Made by a program: the position numbers and the translations under genes | Part shown: piece after piece, positions 55,255 to 63,243 of the stretch | How the letters are laid out: each line of letters starts with the position of its first letter | Position numbering within the stretch: position 1 is the first letter of the stretch | The notes under the pieces: model-generated | Seen by the model: only the letters and a program-made list of their open reading frames with translations | Told to the model about the DNA's origin: nothing | Database searches by the model: none | Source: Alphaproteobacteria bacterium | GTDB taxonomy: Bacteria > Pseudomonadota > Alphaproteobacteria > UBA8366 > Aestuariispiraceae | Direction: 5' to 3' | NCBI GenBank assembly: GCA_024743195.1 | Contig: JANSXE010000004.1 | Location: forward strand, 124,001 to 188,000 | DNA: 64,000 bases

Positions 55255-56571
55255 ATGATCGAGAAACAGAAGCTGAAGCCGATCAGCGGCTTTCCCGAAT
55301 GGACGCCCGAGATCCGGATGGTCGAGCAGGCCTGGATCGACCGCATCCGCGCGATCTTCGAGAGCTACGGCTTCGCGCCGATCGAGACCCGCTCGGTCGA
55401 GCCGGTCGAGGTGCTCTTGAAGCAGGGCGACACCGACAAGGAGATCTACGCGCTGCGCCGCCTGTTGGAGGAGGAGGGCGCCGGCGGCGAGCCGGACTAC
55501 GCCCTGCACTACGACCTGACGGTGCCGATGGCGCGCTATGTCGCGGCCAACCTCAACGACCTGACCTTCCCCTTCAAGCGCTACCAGATCCAACGCGCCT
55601 GGCGCGGCGAGCGCCCGCAGGAGGGCCGCTTCCGCGAGTTCACCCAGTGCGACATCGACGTGGTGGACCAGCGCGACATTCCGTTGCATTTCGACGCGGA
55701 GATGCCGGCCATCGTCTATGAGGTGATGCAGGCGCTGGAGGTCGGCCCGACCGTCACCCGGATCAACAACCGCAAGGTTCTGGAGGGCTTCTATCGCGGC
55801 CTCGGCGTCGACGCGGCGCATGAGGTCATCCGCATCGTCGACAAGCAGGACAAGATCGGATCCGCCGGCGTCGCCAAGATGCTGACGGACGACCTCGCCC
55901 TCGATGACGCGACGATCGCCAAGGTCCTGGAGCTGGCGGCGATCCGAGGCGCGAAGGCGGACGAGGTGGTCGGGGGCGTGCGCGCGCTCGGCGTCTCGGG
56001 CGAGCTGTTGGAGCAGGGGCTCGACGAGCTGCATTTCGTGATGCGCGAGCTGGAGGCCTATCCGGAAGGAGCCTTCCTCGCCGACCTCTCGGTCGCGCGC
56101 GGCCTCGCCTACTACACCGGGACCGTCTACGAGGTGAAGTTCGCGGACGAGCCCGACTTCCCCACCATCTGCGGCGGCGGGCGCTATGAGAACCTTGTCG
56201 GCTCGCTGCTCAACAAGCACCTGCCCGGCATCGGCATCTCGATCGGGCTGACCCGCATCTTCTCGAAGCTGGTGAAGGACGGCAAGATCGCGCCGACCCG
56301 CAAAACCCCGACGGAGGTGCTGGTCTGCTGGCCGCCCGGCGGAACCTATGAGGAGATCAAGGCGGCCGCCGTCGCCTTGCGCCGGCGCGGGATCAAGACC
56401 GAGCAGTTCCACGAGCCGCGCAAGATGAAGCAGCAGATGGCCTACGCCTCGAACAAGGGCGTCCCCCATGTCTGGTTCCCCGCCGTCGGCGCCGACGGCG
56501 CTCACGAGGTGAAGAACCTGACGACGGGCGAGCAGCAGGCGGCGGATCCATCCGTCTGGACGCCAGATTGA
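55255..56571 (+). CDS. hisS: Histidyl-tRNA synthetase
   Basis: A 438-residue class II synthetase. Motif 1 region PIETRSVEPVEVLL, motif 2 FKRYQIQRAWRGERPQEGRFREFTQCDID, the histidine-specific loops ARGLAYYTGTVYEV and CGGGRYENLVG, and motif 3 LPGIGISIGLTRIF. A C-terminal anticodon domain follows. The REFTQCDID form is of the archaeal/eukaryote-like and alphaproteobacterial type rather than the E. coli type. It charges tRNA-His. Confidence 0.93.
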   Translation: MIEKQKLKPISGFPEWTPEIRMVEQAWIDRIRAIFESYGFAPIETRSVEPVEVLLKQGDTDKEIYALRRLLEEEGAGGEPDYALHYDLTVPMARYVAANLNDLTFPFKRYQIQRAWRGERPQEGRFREFTQCDIDVVDQRDIPLHFDAEMPAIVYEVMQALEVGPTVTRINNRKVLEGFYRGLGVDAAHEVIRIVDKQDKIGSAGVAKMLTDDLALDDATIAKVLELAAIRGAKADEVVGGVRALGVSGELLEQGLDELHFVMRELEAYPEGAFLADLSVARGLAYYTGTVYEVKFADEPDFPTICGGGRYENLVGSLLNKHLPGIGISIGLTRIFSKLVKDGKIAPTRKTPTEVLVCWPPGGTYEEIKAAAVALRRRGIKTEQFHEPRKMKQQMAYASNKGVPHVWFPAVGADGAHEVKNLTTGEQQAADPSVWTPD

Positions 56572-56593
56572 AGCGCTGCGCCCGGCGCTTTTT
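56571..56593 (+). terminator. Weak terminator after hisS
   Basis: AAGCGC (56571-56576) pairs with GCGCTT (56585-56590), followed by more Ts to 56593. A 6-bp stem with an 8-nt loop and T run. Confidence 0.55.
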
Positions 56594-56617
56594 CCGTCTT
56601 GGGCGCCAAAACGCCGT

Positions 56618-56733
56618 CGTCCTTCGAGACGCCGCCTGCCGGCGGCTCCTCAGGATGAGGGTTGCCATCTGTTTCTAATACACGAACGCCTCACCCTGAG
56701 GAGGGCGCGCGAGCGCCCATCTCGAAGGGTGGG
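56618..56733. repeat. Dispersed inverted-repeat element after hisS
   Basis: The left arm CGTCCTTCGAGACGCC...GGCTCCTCAGGATGAGG faces the right arm CCTCACCCTGAGGAGG...GCCCATCTCGAAGGGTGGG. This pattern of a ~115-bp inverted repeat is a common intergenic element in Alphaproteobacteria. No transposase. The remaining gap to 56938 carries a further, decayed piece (CACCTTGAGGAGGGCTCTTGG near 56844) and no gene. Confidence 0.7.
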
Positions 56734-56938
56734 CGTCAGCGCGGCGTGACGACGCCCCGCATCGCCCGCGCCCCGCTTTCTACCCGACGCGGCCCGAACG
56801 CGATCCTCATGGGTTGGACTCACCGAGAATTGGTACCAGGCCCCACCTTGAGGAGGGCTCTTGGCCCTGTCGAGCGGCTCCCGGCCCCGGCCGCTCCCGG
56901 GTCTCGGACCGTCCTGTTCTCCAGATGGGAGTCGCCGC

Positions 56939-58567
56939 CTAAAGCGACAGCTTGCGCTCGTAGAGGTCTGGCAGGTCGTTTTCCAGCAGCACGACGTCGC
57001 CGGGCCGGCGGTTCTCGGCGAGCCAGGCCTGGGCGTCGGCGAAGGCGGCGCAGCGATGGATCTCGGCGCCGTCGCCTTTGGCCTTGGAATAGCCCTCGAT
57101 CAGGCTCTCGATGCGCTCCGGCGTGACGGGCAGCAGCACGTCGATCTCCCCAGCCGCCGCCTCGCCGGCGCGGCGGTGCATGACCTCGTGCGCGGCGCCC
57201 ATCTCCACCATGCCGGGGGTGACGAGGATTCCGCGGCCGCCATGCTTGCGCTTCAGCAGCCCCACCGTCTCCACCGCCGCCTGGAATCCGATCGGGTTCG
57301 AGTTATAGGCGTCGTCGACCAGCACGCTGCCGTCTGCCTGGGGCTTCACCTCCAGCCGATGCGCGATCTGCGGGACCGTCTTCAGCGCCAGCTTCGCATC
57401 CTCCGGCCGCACGCCCATCAGGCAGGCCGCGGCGAAGGCGAGCGCCAGGTTCAGCGCGTGATGGGTTCCGAACAGCGGCGCGGTCAGCGCGTGCTCCGCG
57501 CCCTCCCACAGGACGCGCACCCGCACGCCGTCCGGCGTCTGCTCGCTCTCGATCAGACGCAGCGCGCACCCCTCTTCCGGACCGACGGTCACGTAGCGCT
57601 CCGGCTGGCGCTCCATCTTCTCCTGCGCCGGGCCGATCTCCTTCAGCGCCAACGGCGCCACGACGCGGCCGTCGCGGGCGATCGCGGCCTCGGCCAGTTC
57701 GAACTTGGTTTCGGCGACGGCCTCGAGCGTCTTGAAGCGCTCGTAATGCGCATGGCCGATCGCGGTGATCACCGCGAAGTCGGGCGGCGCGAGCCGGCAC
57801 AGCCGCGCGATCGACCCCGGTCCGTAGGCGCCCATCTCGGCGACGAAGAACCTATGGTGCGGGCCCAGGCTCTCGCGCACCACGCGGGCGATGCCCATCG
57901 GCGTGTTGACGCTGCCGGGGGTGATCAGCGTCGGGGCGGCGGTCTCCAGCACATGCCCCAGGATGTGCTTGACCGAGGTCTTGCCGAAGGAGCCGGTGAT
58001 CCCGATGACGGTGGGATTGAGCCGCTGCAGCTTCTCATGCGCCTCGCGCCAGAAGCGCTTCTGCACCTGCGCCTCATAGGGGGCGAGCAGCAGATTCCCG
58101 ACGACCAGCGCGACGGGGATGAGCTGGACCGGGACAAGCCAAGCCCAGACCGGCGCCGGCGCGACGGCCAAGGCGAGCGCCAGGGCGGTCAGCAGCGCCG
58201 TCGCGATCACCAGGATGCGCTTCGCCCGCTGGGTCATGGCGAGCTTCTTCTTCGCGGCCTTGCGCGGATCGGCCTCCGCCAGGCTCTGGCCGATCAGGAA
58301 CAGGACCGCGAAGCCGGCGGCGATCCAATCGCCGCTCAACCCGCCGACGCCGTGCAGCAACGGCGTCGCGAACCCCGCCAGCGCCAGCGCGATGGTCACC
58401 CGCTTGTCGATCGCCCCGCTGCGCGCCAACCACTTGATGAAGCGCAGCCCGTCATACTCTTCCTGCTGGAAGACGTGCAGATAGGTGAGAAGCCGCTTGC
58501 GGGCGAAGACGGCGAAGGCCGCGAGCAGCGCGAGCGGCGGCAGATAGGCGATGATCGGGGCGGTCAT
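56939..58567 (-). CDS. Membrane-anchored MurF-like Mur ligase
   Basis: A 542-residue protein. The first ~165 residues hold five predicted membrane helices (about 4-22, 57-73, 80-95, 117-135, 137-160). From ~185 a Mur ligase follows with P-loop GITGSFGKTSVK (K196), VAEMGAYGPGSIARL, ITAIGHAHYERFKTLEAVAETKFELA and DDAYNSNPIGFQAAVE, closest in style to MurF. MurF itself is soluble and its usual mur-operon partners are absent, so a different amide-forming reaction at the membrane is likely. It overlaps the hydrolase gene by 4 nt. Confidence 0.8.
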   Translation of the reverse strand: MTAPIIAYLPPLALLAAFAVFARKRLLTYLHVFQQEEYDGLRFIKWLARSGAIDKRVTIALALAGFATPLLHGVGGLSGDWIAAGFAVLFLIGQSLAEADPRKAAKKKLAMTQRAKRILVIATALLTALALALAVAPAPVWAWLVPVQLIPVALVVGNLLLAPYEAQVQKRFWREAHEKLQRLNPTVIGITGSFGKTSVKHILGHVLETAAPTLITPGSVNTPMGIARVVRESLGPHHRFFVAEMGAYGPGSIARLCRLAPPDFAVITAIGHAHYERFKTLEAVAETKFELAEAAIARDGRVVAPLALKEIGPAQEKMERQPERYVTVGPEEGCALRLIESEQTPDGVRVRVLWEGAEHALTAPLFGTHHALNLALAFAAACLMGVRPEDAKLALKTVPQIAHRLEVKPQADGSVLVDDAYNSNPIGFQAAVETVGLLKRKHGGRGILVTPGMVEMGAAHEVMHRRAGEAAAGEIDVLLPVTPERIESLIEGYSKAKGDGAEIHRCAAFADAQAWLAENRRPGDVVLLENDLPDLYERKLSL

Positions 58568-59424
58568 AGCGCGTCGATGAACTCCTTCAGACGGGCCAGC
58601 ACCTGATGGCGCCCGTCGCCGAGCACGCTGTAATGGTCCAGGCCCGGCAATTCAACGAAGGCGGCGTCCGCCATCAGGCGCTGATAGCGCGCGCCGAACT
58701 CCGCCGGCGTCTCCTGGTCCAACGCGCCGTAGATCAGAAGCGCCGGGCAGCGGACCCGCTCGGCCTCGCGGCTCAAATCCTCCTGCACGACCTTCACGAA
58801 GATCGGGCGCATGGCGCCGGCGGCGCGATAGTCCGCGCTGCCGAACCGCATCGCCAGCGCCTTGCGCTTCTCGGGATCGCGGGTCAGCGTCTTCAGCAGC
58901 TTGTACGACCAGCCGCGCAGCATCCGCTTTAGGCGCTGCAGCGGCGTGCGGCGCCGCTGCAGCCCGGCCCCGGCGATCAGGACGATCGCGTCCACCGTCT
59001 CGGGGTGGCGCGCGGCGAGCTGGACGGCGACCCGTCCGCCGAAGGAATGGCCGACCCAGACGCGCTTCGCGCCCTCGGCCTGCGGCAGCGTCTTCAGCCA
59101 CGCGGCGACGGCGTCCGCATAGTCCGCCGTGCCCCAATCCTCCGGCGGGCGCGGGGATCGACCGAAACCGGGGAAATCGATCAGCCAGTTGGCCGCCTGC
59201 GTTCGGAAGCTCTCCGTCAGCGGGGCCATCAGCCGGTGATCGACGCCCCAGCCGTGCGCCCAGACGATCTGGACTCCGGCGGCCTCCGGTGCGAGGCCGA
59301 GGGGCCGCACCGCCATCTCGCCGGCGCCGGCGGAGACGGTCTCCATCGACGGTTCGGACTCGGACGGGCGCGAGGCGGCTCCGTCTGAAGGGCCGGCGGA
59401 CGGGCTTGCGGCTGCGGTCGTCAT
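58564..59424 (-). CDS. alpha/beta hydrolase
   Basis: A 286-residue hydrolase. A ~35-residue low-complexity N-terminus is followed by the oxyanion loop VWAHGWGVDHR, the nucleophile elbow VGHSFGG with S127, the acid in LIYGALDQETP and the histidine in LPGLDHYSVLG. The triad is complete; substrate unknown. ATG 59424 was preferred over GTG 59433. First gene of the two-gene unit with the Mur ligase, sharing an ATGA overlap. Confidence 0.83.
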   Translation of the reverse strand: MTTAAASPSAGPSDGAASRPSESEPSMETVSAGAGEMAVRPLGLAPEAAGVQIVWAHGWGVDHRLMAPLTESFRTQAANWLIDFPGFGRSPRPPEDWGTADYADAVAAWLKTLPQAEGAKRVWVGHSFGGRVAVQLAARHPETVDAIVLIAGAGLQRRRTPLQRLKRMLRGWSYKLLKTLTRDPEKRKALAMRFGSADYRAAGAMRPIFVKVVQEDLSREAERVRCPALLIYGALDQETPAEFGARYQRLMADAAFVELPGLDHYSVLGDGRHQVLARLKEFIDAL

Positions 59425-59593
59425 GGCGGGCACTCTCTACAGGGATTCGGCAGGCGAGGCGAGCCAAACCGGCGAGCGGGTCGGGCCCAGAATCGCCTTG
59501 GTTCCGACCCCGAATCGGCCAAGATGAGAAGCGAGTTTGTTTGGCGATTTCGCGGCGCCGGTCGGGCGACGCAAGACCTCAAGAGGCCGTGGC

Positions 59594-60217
59594 GTGATCG
59601 ACGTCAATCTTCCGCTCATCCTCGGCGCGGCGCTGCTGGCGACCGCCAGCCCCGGGCCTGCGACCCTGGCGATCGCGGGCGCGTCGATGGCGAGCGGCCG
59701 GCGGGCCGGCCTCGCTCTCGCCGCCGGGGTGACGACCGGGTCCTGGATGTGGTCGATCGCGGCGGCGACGGGCCTCGGCGCGGTCATGGCGGCGAATGTC
59801 TGGGCTTTCGAGGCCCTGCGCTATGTCGGCGGCGCCTATCTGCTTTATCTCGCCGCCCGCTCCGCCCGGTCGGCGCTGCGCGGCGGGGCGGCCGTTGCTG
59901 CAGGACAGCGGGCCGTCGGGCTCCGCGCCGCCTACGGCAAGGGCCTGGCGCTGCACCTGACCAATCCGAAGGCGATCGCCTTCTTCGCCGCGCTGTTCGC
60001 CGTCGGCGTGCCGTCCGACGCGCCGGTCGAGACGTTGGCGCTTGTGGTGGCGGCGGTCGGACTGCAGAGCCTGGCCGTCTTTCACGGCTATGCGCTGCTC
60101 TTCGCCAGCGCGCCGCTGGCGGCCGGTTACGCGCGGCTGCGCCGCGGCTTCGACGCCGTCTTCGCGCTCGCCTTCGGGGCGGCGGGCGTGAAGATCCTGA
60201 CCAGCCGACTGGGCTAG
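59594..60217 (+). CDS. LysE-family exporter
   Basis: A 207-residue membrane protein with about six helices. LILGAALLATASPGPATLAIAGASMASGRRAGLALAAGVTTG is the LysE/RhtB signature, with YVGGAYLLYLAARSARS and GLALHLTNPKAIAFFAALFAV. It exports an amino acid or small amine; identity unknown. GTG 59594 follows AAGAGG by 7 nt. It ends 17 bp before the Ddl-like gene. Confidence 0.85.
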   Translation: MIDVNLPLILGAALLATASPGPATLAIAGASMASGRRAGLALAAGVTTGSWMWSIAAATGLGAVMAANVWAFEALRYVGGAYLLYLAARSARSALRGGAAVAAGQRAVGLRAAYGKGLALHLTNPKAIAFFAALFAVGVPSDAPVETLALVVAAVGLQSLAVFHGYALLFASAPLAAGYARLRRGFDAVFALAFGAAGVKILTSRLG

Positions 60218-60234
60218 AAGAGGGTTCCGGGACG

Positions 60235-61452
60235 ATGAGTTCTAAGCTTCGGGTCGCGGTTCTGTTCGGCGGACGCTCGCCGGAGCACGACGTCAGCATC
60301 GTCACCGGGCTGCAGGCGTTGGGCGCGGTCGACGCGTCGCGCTACGAGGCGTTTCCGGTCTATCTCTCGACCCGCGGCGACTGGTACGTGGGCGAGGCCC
60401 TGCGCAACCGCGCCAGCTATCTGCCGGATCGCGCGGCGCTGGACGGGCTGACGCCGGTTACGCTGGACGTCAGCGCGCGCGGCGAGGGGCGCCTGACCCC
60501 GCTCGGCGGCGGCGGGCTGTTCTCCAAGCCGAAGCCGATCCCCTTCGACGTCGCCCTGCCCGCCTTTCACGGCCATATCGGGGAGGACGGCCAGATCCAG
60601 GGCCTGTTCGAGACGTCGGCGGTTCCCTATACGGGCATGCGCACGCTGGCCTCGGCCTTGTTGATGGACAAGATCCTCACAAAGCGGGTGCTGCGCGGTG
60701 CGGACATCCCGATCCTGCCCGACGGCTTCGTCGACCGGCCGGCCCAGGGGCTGGTCCCGGACCGGGCGGCGGTCGAAGCGGCGGTGCAGAAAAGCGGATT
60801 GCCGGCTTGCGTGAAGCCGGCGCATCTCGGCTCCTCGATCGGGGTTGCGAAGGTCGACGGCGTCGAGGAGCTGATGGAGGTGCTGCCGTCGCTCTTCCGG
60901 CTCGACGACCGGGCGGTGGTGGAGCCCTTCGTGCCCAATCTGGTGGAGTACAACGTCGCCGTGGCGCGCATCGGCGGGACCGTCCGCACCAGCGCGATCG
61001 AACGCCCCAAGCGCAGCGCGGACCTGCTCGACTTCAAACAGAAGTACATGTCCGGCGGCGGCAAGTCGGGGGAGAAGGGCGGCGGCAAGACCCCGGGCCA
61101 GATCAGCCAGGGGATGCTGTCGCTCACCCGCGACCTCAACCCGGACCTGCCGGATGGGATGGCGGAGAAGATCCGGGCCTGGGCGGCTCGCGCCTTCGAC
61201 ATCGTGGGCGGAACCGGCGCGCCGCGCATCGACTTCCTGTCCGACGCGGCGACCGGCGAGGTGTGGTTGAACGAGGTCAATCCCTGCCCCGGCTCCTTCG
61301 GGTTTTTCCTCTGGGAGGCGCTGGAGGAAGAGCCGCTGCTTTTCACCGAACTGCTGACGCATCTGATCGAGGAAGCGGTCGCCGTCGCGCGCGCGCGCCC
61401 CTTGCCCGACGACCCGGTTCCCGCGGACGCCCGGCTGTTCCGTCGCCCATAA
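60235..61452 (+). CDS. D-Ala-D-Ala ligase-like ATP-grasp ligase with insertion
   Basis: A 405-residue ATP-grasp enzyme of the Ddl family. LRVAVLFGGRSPEHDVSIVTG, AFHGHIGEDGQIQGLFETSAVPYTG, the serine loop LGSSIGVAKV and metal site NEVNPCPGSFG are recognisable. It is about 80 residues longer than DdlB; a Gly/Lys-rich insertion (YMSGGGKSGEKGGGKT) occupies the omega-loop region that decides substrate. This points away from ordinary D-Ala-D-Ala synthesis. GGTTCCGGGACG lies before the ATG. It may work with the MurF-like ligase nearby. Confidence 0.82.
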   Translation: MSSKLRVAVLFGGRSPEHDVSIVTGLQALGAVDASRYEAFPVYLSTRGDWYVGEALRNRASYLPDRAALDGLTPVTLDVSARGEGRLTPLGGGGLFSKPKPIPFDVALPAFHGHIGEDGQIQGLFETSAVPYTGMRTLASALLMDKILTKRVLRGADIPILPDGFVDRPAQGLVPDRAAVEAAVQKSGLPACVKPAHLGSSIGVAKVDGVEELMEVLPSLFRLDDRAVVEPFVPNLVEYNVAVARIGGTVRTSAIERPKRSADLLDFKQKYMSGGGKSGEKGGGKTPGQISQGMLSLTRDLNPDLPDGMAEKIRAWAARAFDIVGGTGAPRIDFLSDAATGEVWLNEVNPCPGSFGFFLWEALEEEPLLFTELLTHLIEEAVAVARARPLPDDPVPADARLFRRP

Positions 61453-61531
61453 GATGCAGCCGGCAATTGTTAAGCGGCTTGGGGCTGGCTAGAGTGACGG
61501 CTTGCGCCGCTTTAGCCAGCGAAAGAAGTCT

Positions 61532-63112
61532 ATGGCGAATGGATCGGAGAAGGGGGCTGCGGGGGCGACGCCGACCGCGCGGGCCCGCGCGGATGTGCGC
61601 CAGGGCGTGGACCCGACGAGCGGCCTCGGCGAGCTCGTGGCCGCCCTGCCGATCGGGGTCTATCGCACCACGCCCAAGGGCGAGCTCCTGCTGGGCAATC
61701 GGGCGCTGGCGGCGATCTACGGGTTCGACGACATCGCGGCCCTGCAGGCGGCGGCGCGGACCGGCAGCCTGTCCTGGTACGTGGACCCAGGCCGGCGCGA
61801 GGCCTTCGTGCGGCTGATGGACTCCTGGGGCGAAATCGACCGGCTGGTGTCCGAGGTGGAGGCTCTGGACGGCCGGCGCATCTGGGTCAGCGAAACCGCG
61901 CGGCTGGTGCGGGACGCCGAGGGCGCGCCGCTCTTCTACGAAGGGGCCATCCAGGACATCACCGATCTGCTGTCGGTGCAGCGCGCATTGCGCGAGAGCG
62001 AGCGCCGCTTTCGCGATTTCGCGGAGATCGCCTCCGACTGGTTCTGGGAGATGGATGCGGAGCTGCGCTTTTCCTATTTCTCGGAGACCCTGGCCTCCGA
62101 GGTCGGCGTCGAGCCGAAGGACCTCCTCGGGCGCGGCCGGCTCGAGAGCGCCGGGGCGAGCGAGAACGACCCGCACTGGCGCGCGCATATGGAGGATCTG
62201 CGCGAACGCCGGCCCTTCTACGATTTCCGCTACGGCTTCACCCGGACGGACGGGCGCGACATCGTGATCAGCACCAGCGGCGTGCCGGTCTTCGACGAGA
62301 GCGGGGTCTTCCGCGGCTATCGCGGCGTCGGCTCGAACGTGACGGAGGAGGCGCGCGTCCAGCAGTCGCTGCAGGAGGCGAAGCTGCAGGCGGAGTTCGC
62401 CAACCGCGCCAAGTCCGAGTTCATCGCCAATGTCAGCCACGAGCTGCGGACGCCGTTGAACGCCATTCTCGGCTTCACCGACATCATGCGCGACGAGTTG
62501 TTCGGCCCGATCGGCGTTCCGCGCTACGGGCGCTACCTCGACGACATCCACACCAGCGCGGCGCACCTGCTGTCGATCATCAACATGATCCTCGACCTGT
62601 CGAAGATCGAGTCCGGCAAGCTGGAGATCGACGACGCCGAGATCGATCCGTCCGCCTGCGTCGAAGGCGCCGTCGAACTGGTGCGGCCCATGGCGCGCGG
62701 CCGGGGAGTCGAGATCGTCTTCGCGCCCGACCCGGCGCCGCCCATCCTGCGGGCTGACGAACGCGCGCTGCGTCAGATGTTGCTCAACCTTCTCTCCAAC
62801 GCCGTGAAGTTCAGCAGCGCCGATCAGACGGTAGACGTGGTCGTCGGCCGCGATTCGGCCACGGGCGAAGTCGACATCCGGGTGATCGACCGGGGCGCCG
62901 GCATCCCCGCGGACAAGATCGATCTGGTGACGCAGCCTTTCGGACACAGCGAGAGCTCGATGTCCAAGAGTTACGAGGGCTCCGGCCTCGGCCTCGCGAT
63001 CACCCGGCGGCTGATCGAACTGCACGGCGGCCGCTTGGACATTGAAAGCGACCTGGGGCGCGGCACCACCGTTCGCTTGGTGTTTCCGGCGGACCGGGTC
63101 CGCGGCGCCTGA
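61532..63112 (+). CDS. PAS-PAS sensor histidine kinase
   Basis: A 526-residue soluble hybrid-free kinase. Two PAS domains (about 35-145 and 165-285), then HisKA with the phospho-accepting H303 in FIANVSHELRTPLN, and HATPase with the N box LLNLLSNAVKFS, G1 DRGAGIP and G2 SGLGLAITRRLIELHGG. No membrane helix, receiver or obvious partner response regulator in the window, so the signal is cytoplasmic and the pathway unknown. ATG 61532 is preceded by AAAGAAG. It is independent of the Ddl-like gene (79-bp gap). Confidence 0.88.
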   Translation: MANGSEKGAAGATPTARARADVRQGVDPTSGLGELVAALPIGVYRTTPKGELLLGNRALAAIYGFDDIAALQAAARTGSLSWYVDPGRREAFVRLMDSWGEIDRLVSEVEALDGRRIWVSETARLVRDAEGAPLFYEGAIQDITDLLSVQRALRESERRFRDFAEIASDWFWEMDAELRFSYFSETLASEVGVEPKDLLGRGRLESAGASENDPHWRAHMEDLRERRPFYDFRYGFTRTDGRDIVISTSGVPVFDESGVFRGYRGVGSNVTEEARVQQSLQEAKLQAEFANRAKSEFIANVSHELRTPLNAILGFTDIMRDELFGPIGVPRYGRYLDDIHTSAAHLLSIINMILDLSKIESGKLEIDDAEIDPSACVEGAVELVRPMARGRGVEIVFAPDPAPPILRADERALRQMLLNLLSNAVKFSSADQTVDVVVGRDSATGEVDIRVIDRGAGIPADKIDLVTQPFGHSESSMSKSYEGSGLGLAITRRLIELHGGRLDIESDLGRGTTVRLVFPADRVRGA

Positions 63113-63243
63113 CCCCCCACCCCTGGCCCAAACCCGGCCTCGCCGGAGCCCTTCTCGGCCTTCAAGGTCGTTGCGTTGCGACGCGCGAGCCCTTAAAGCC
63201 TGCGGGGATTGGGACCGTCGCGCGTCTTCGAAAAAGGAACCCG

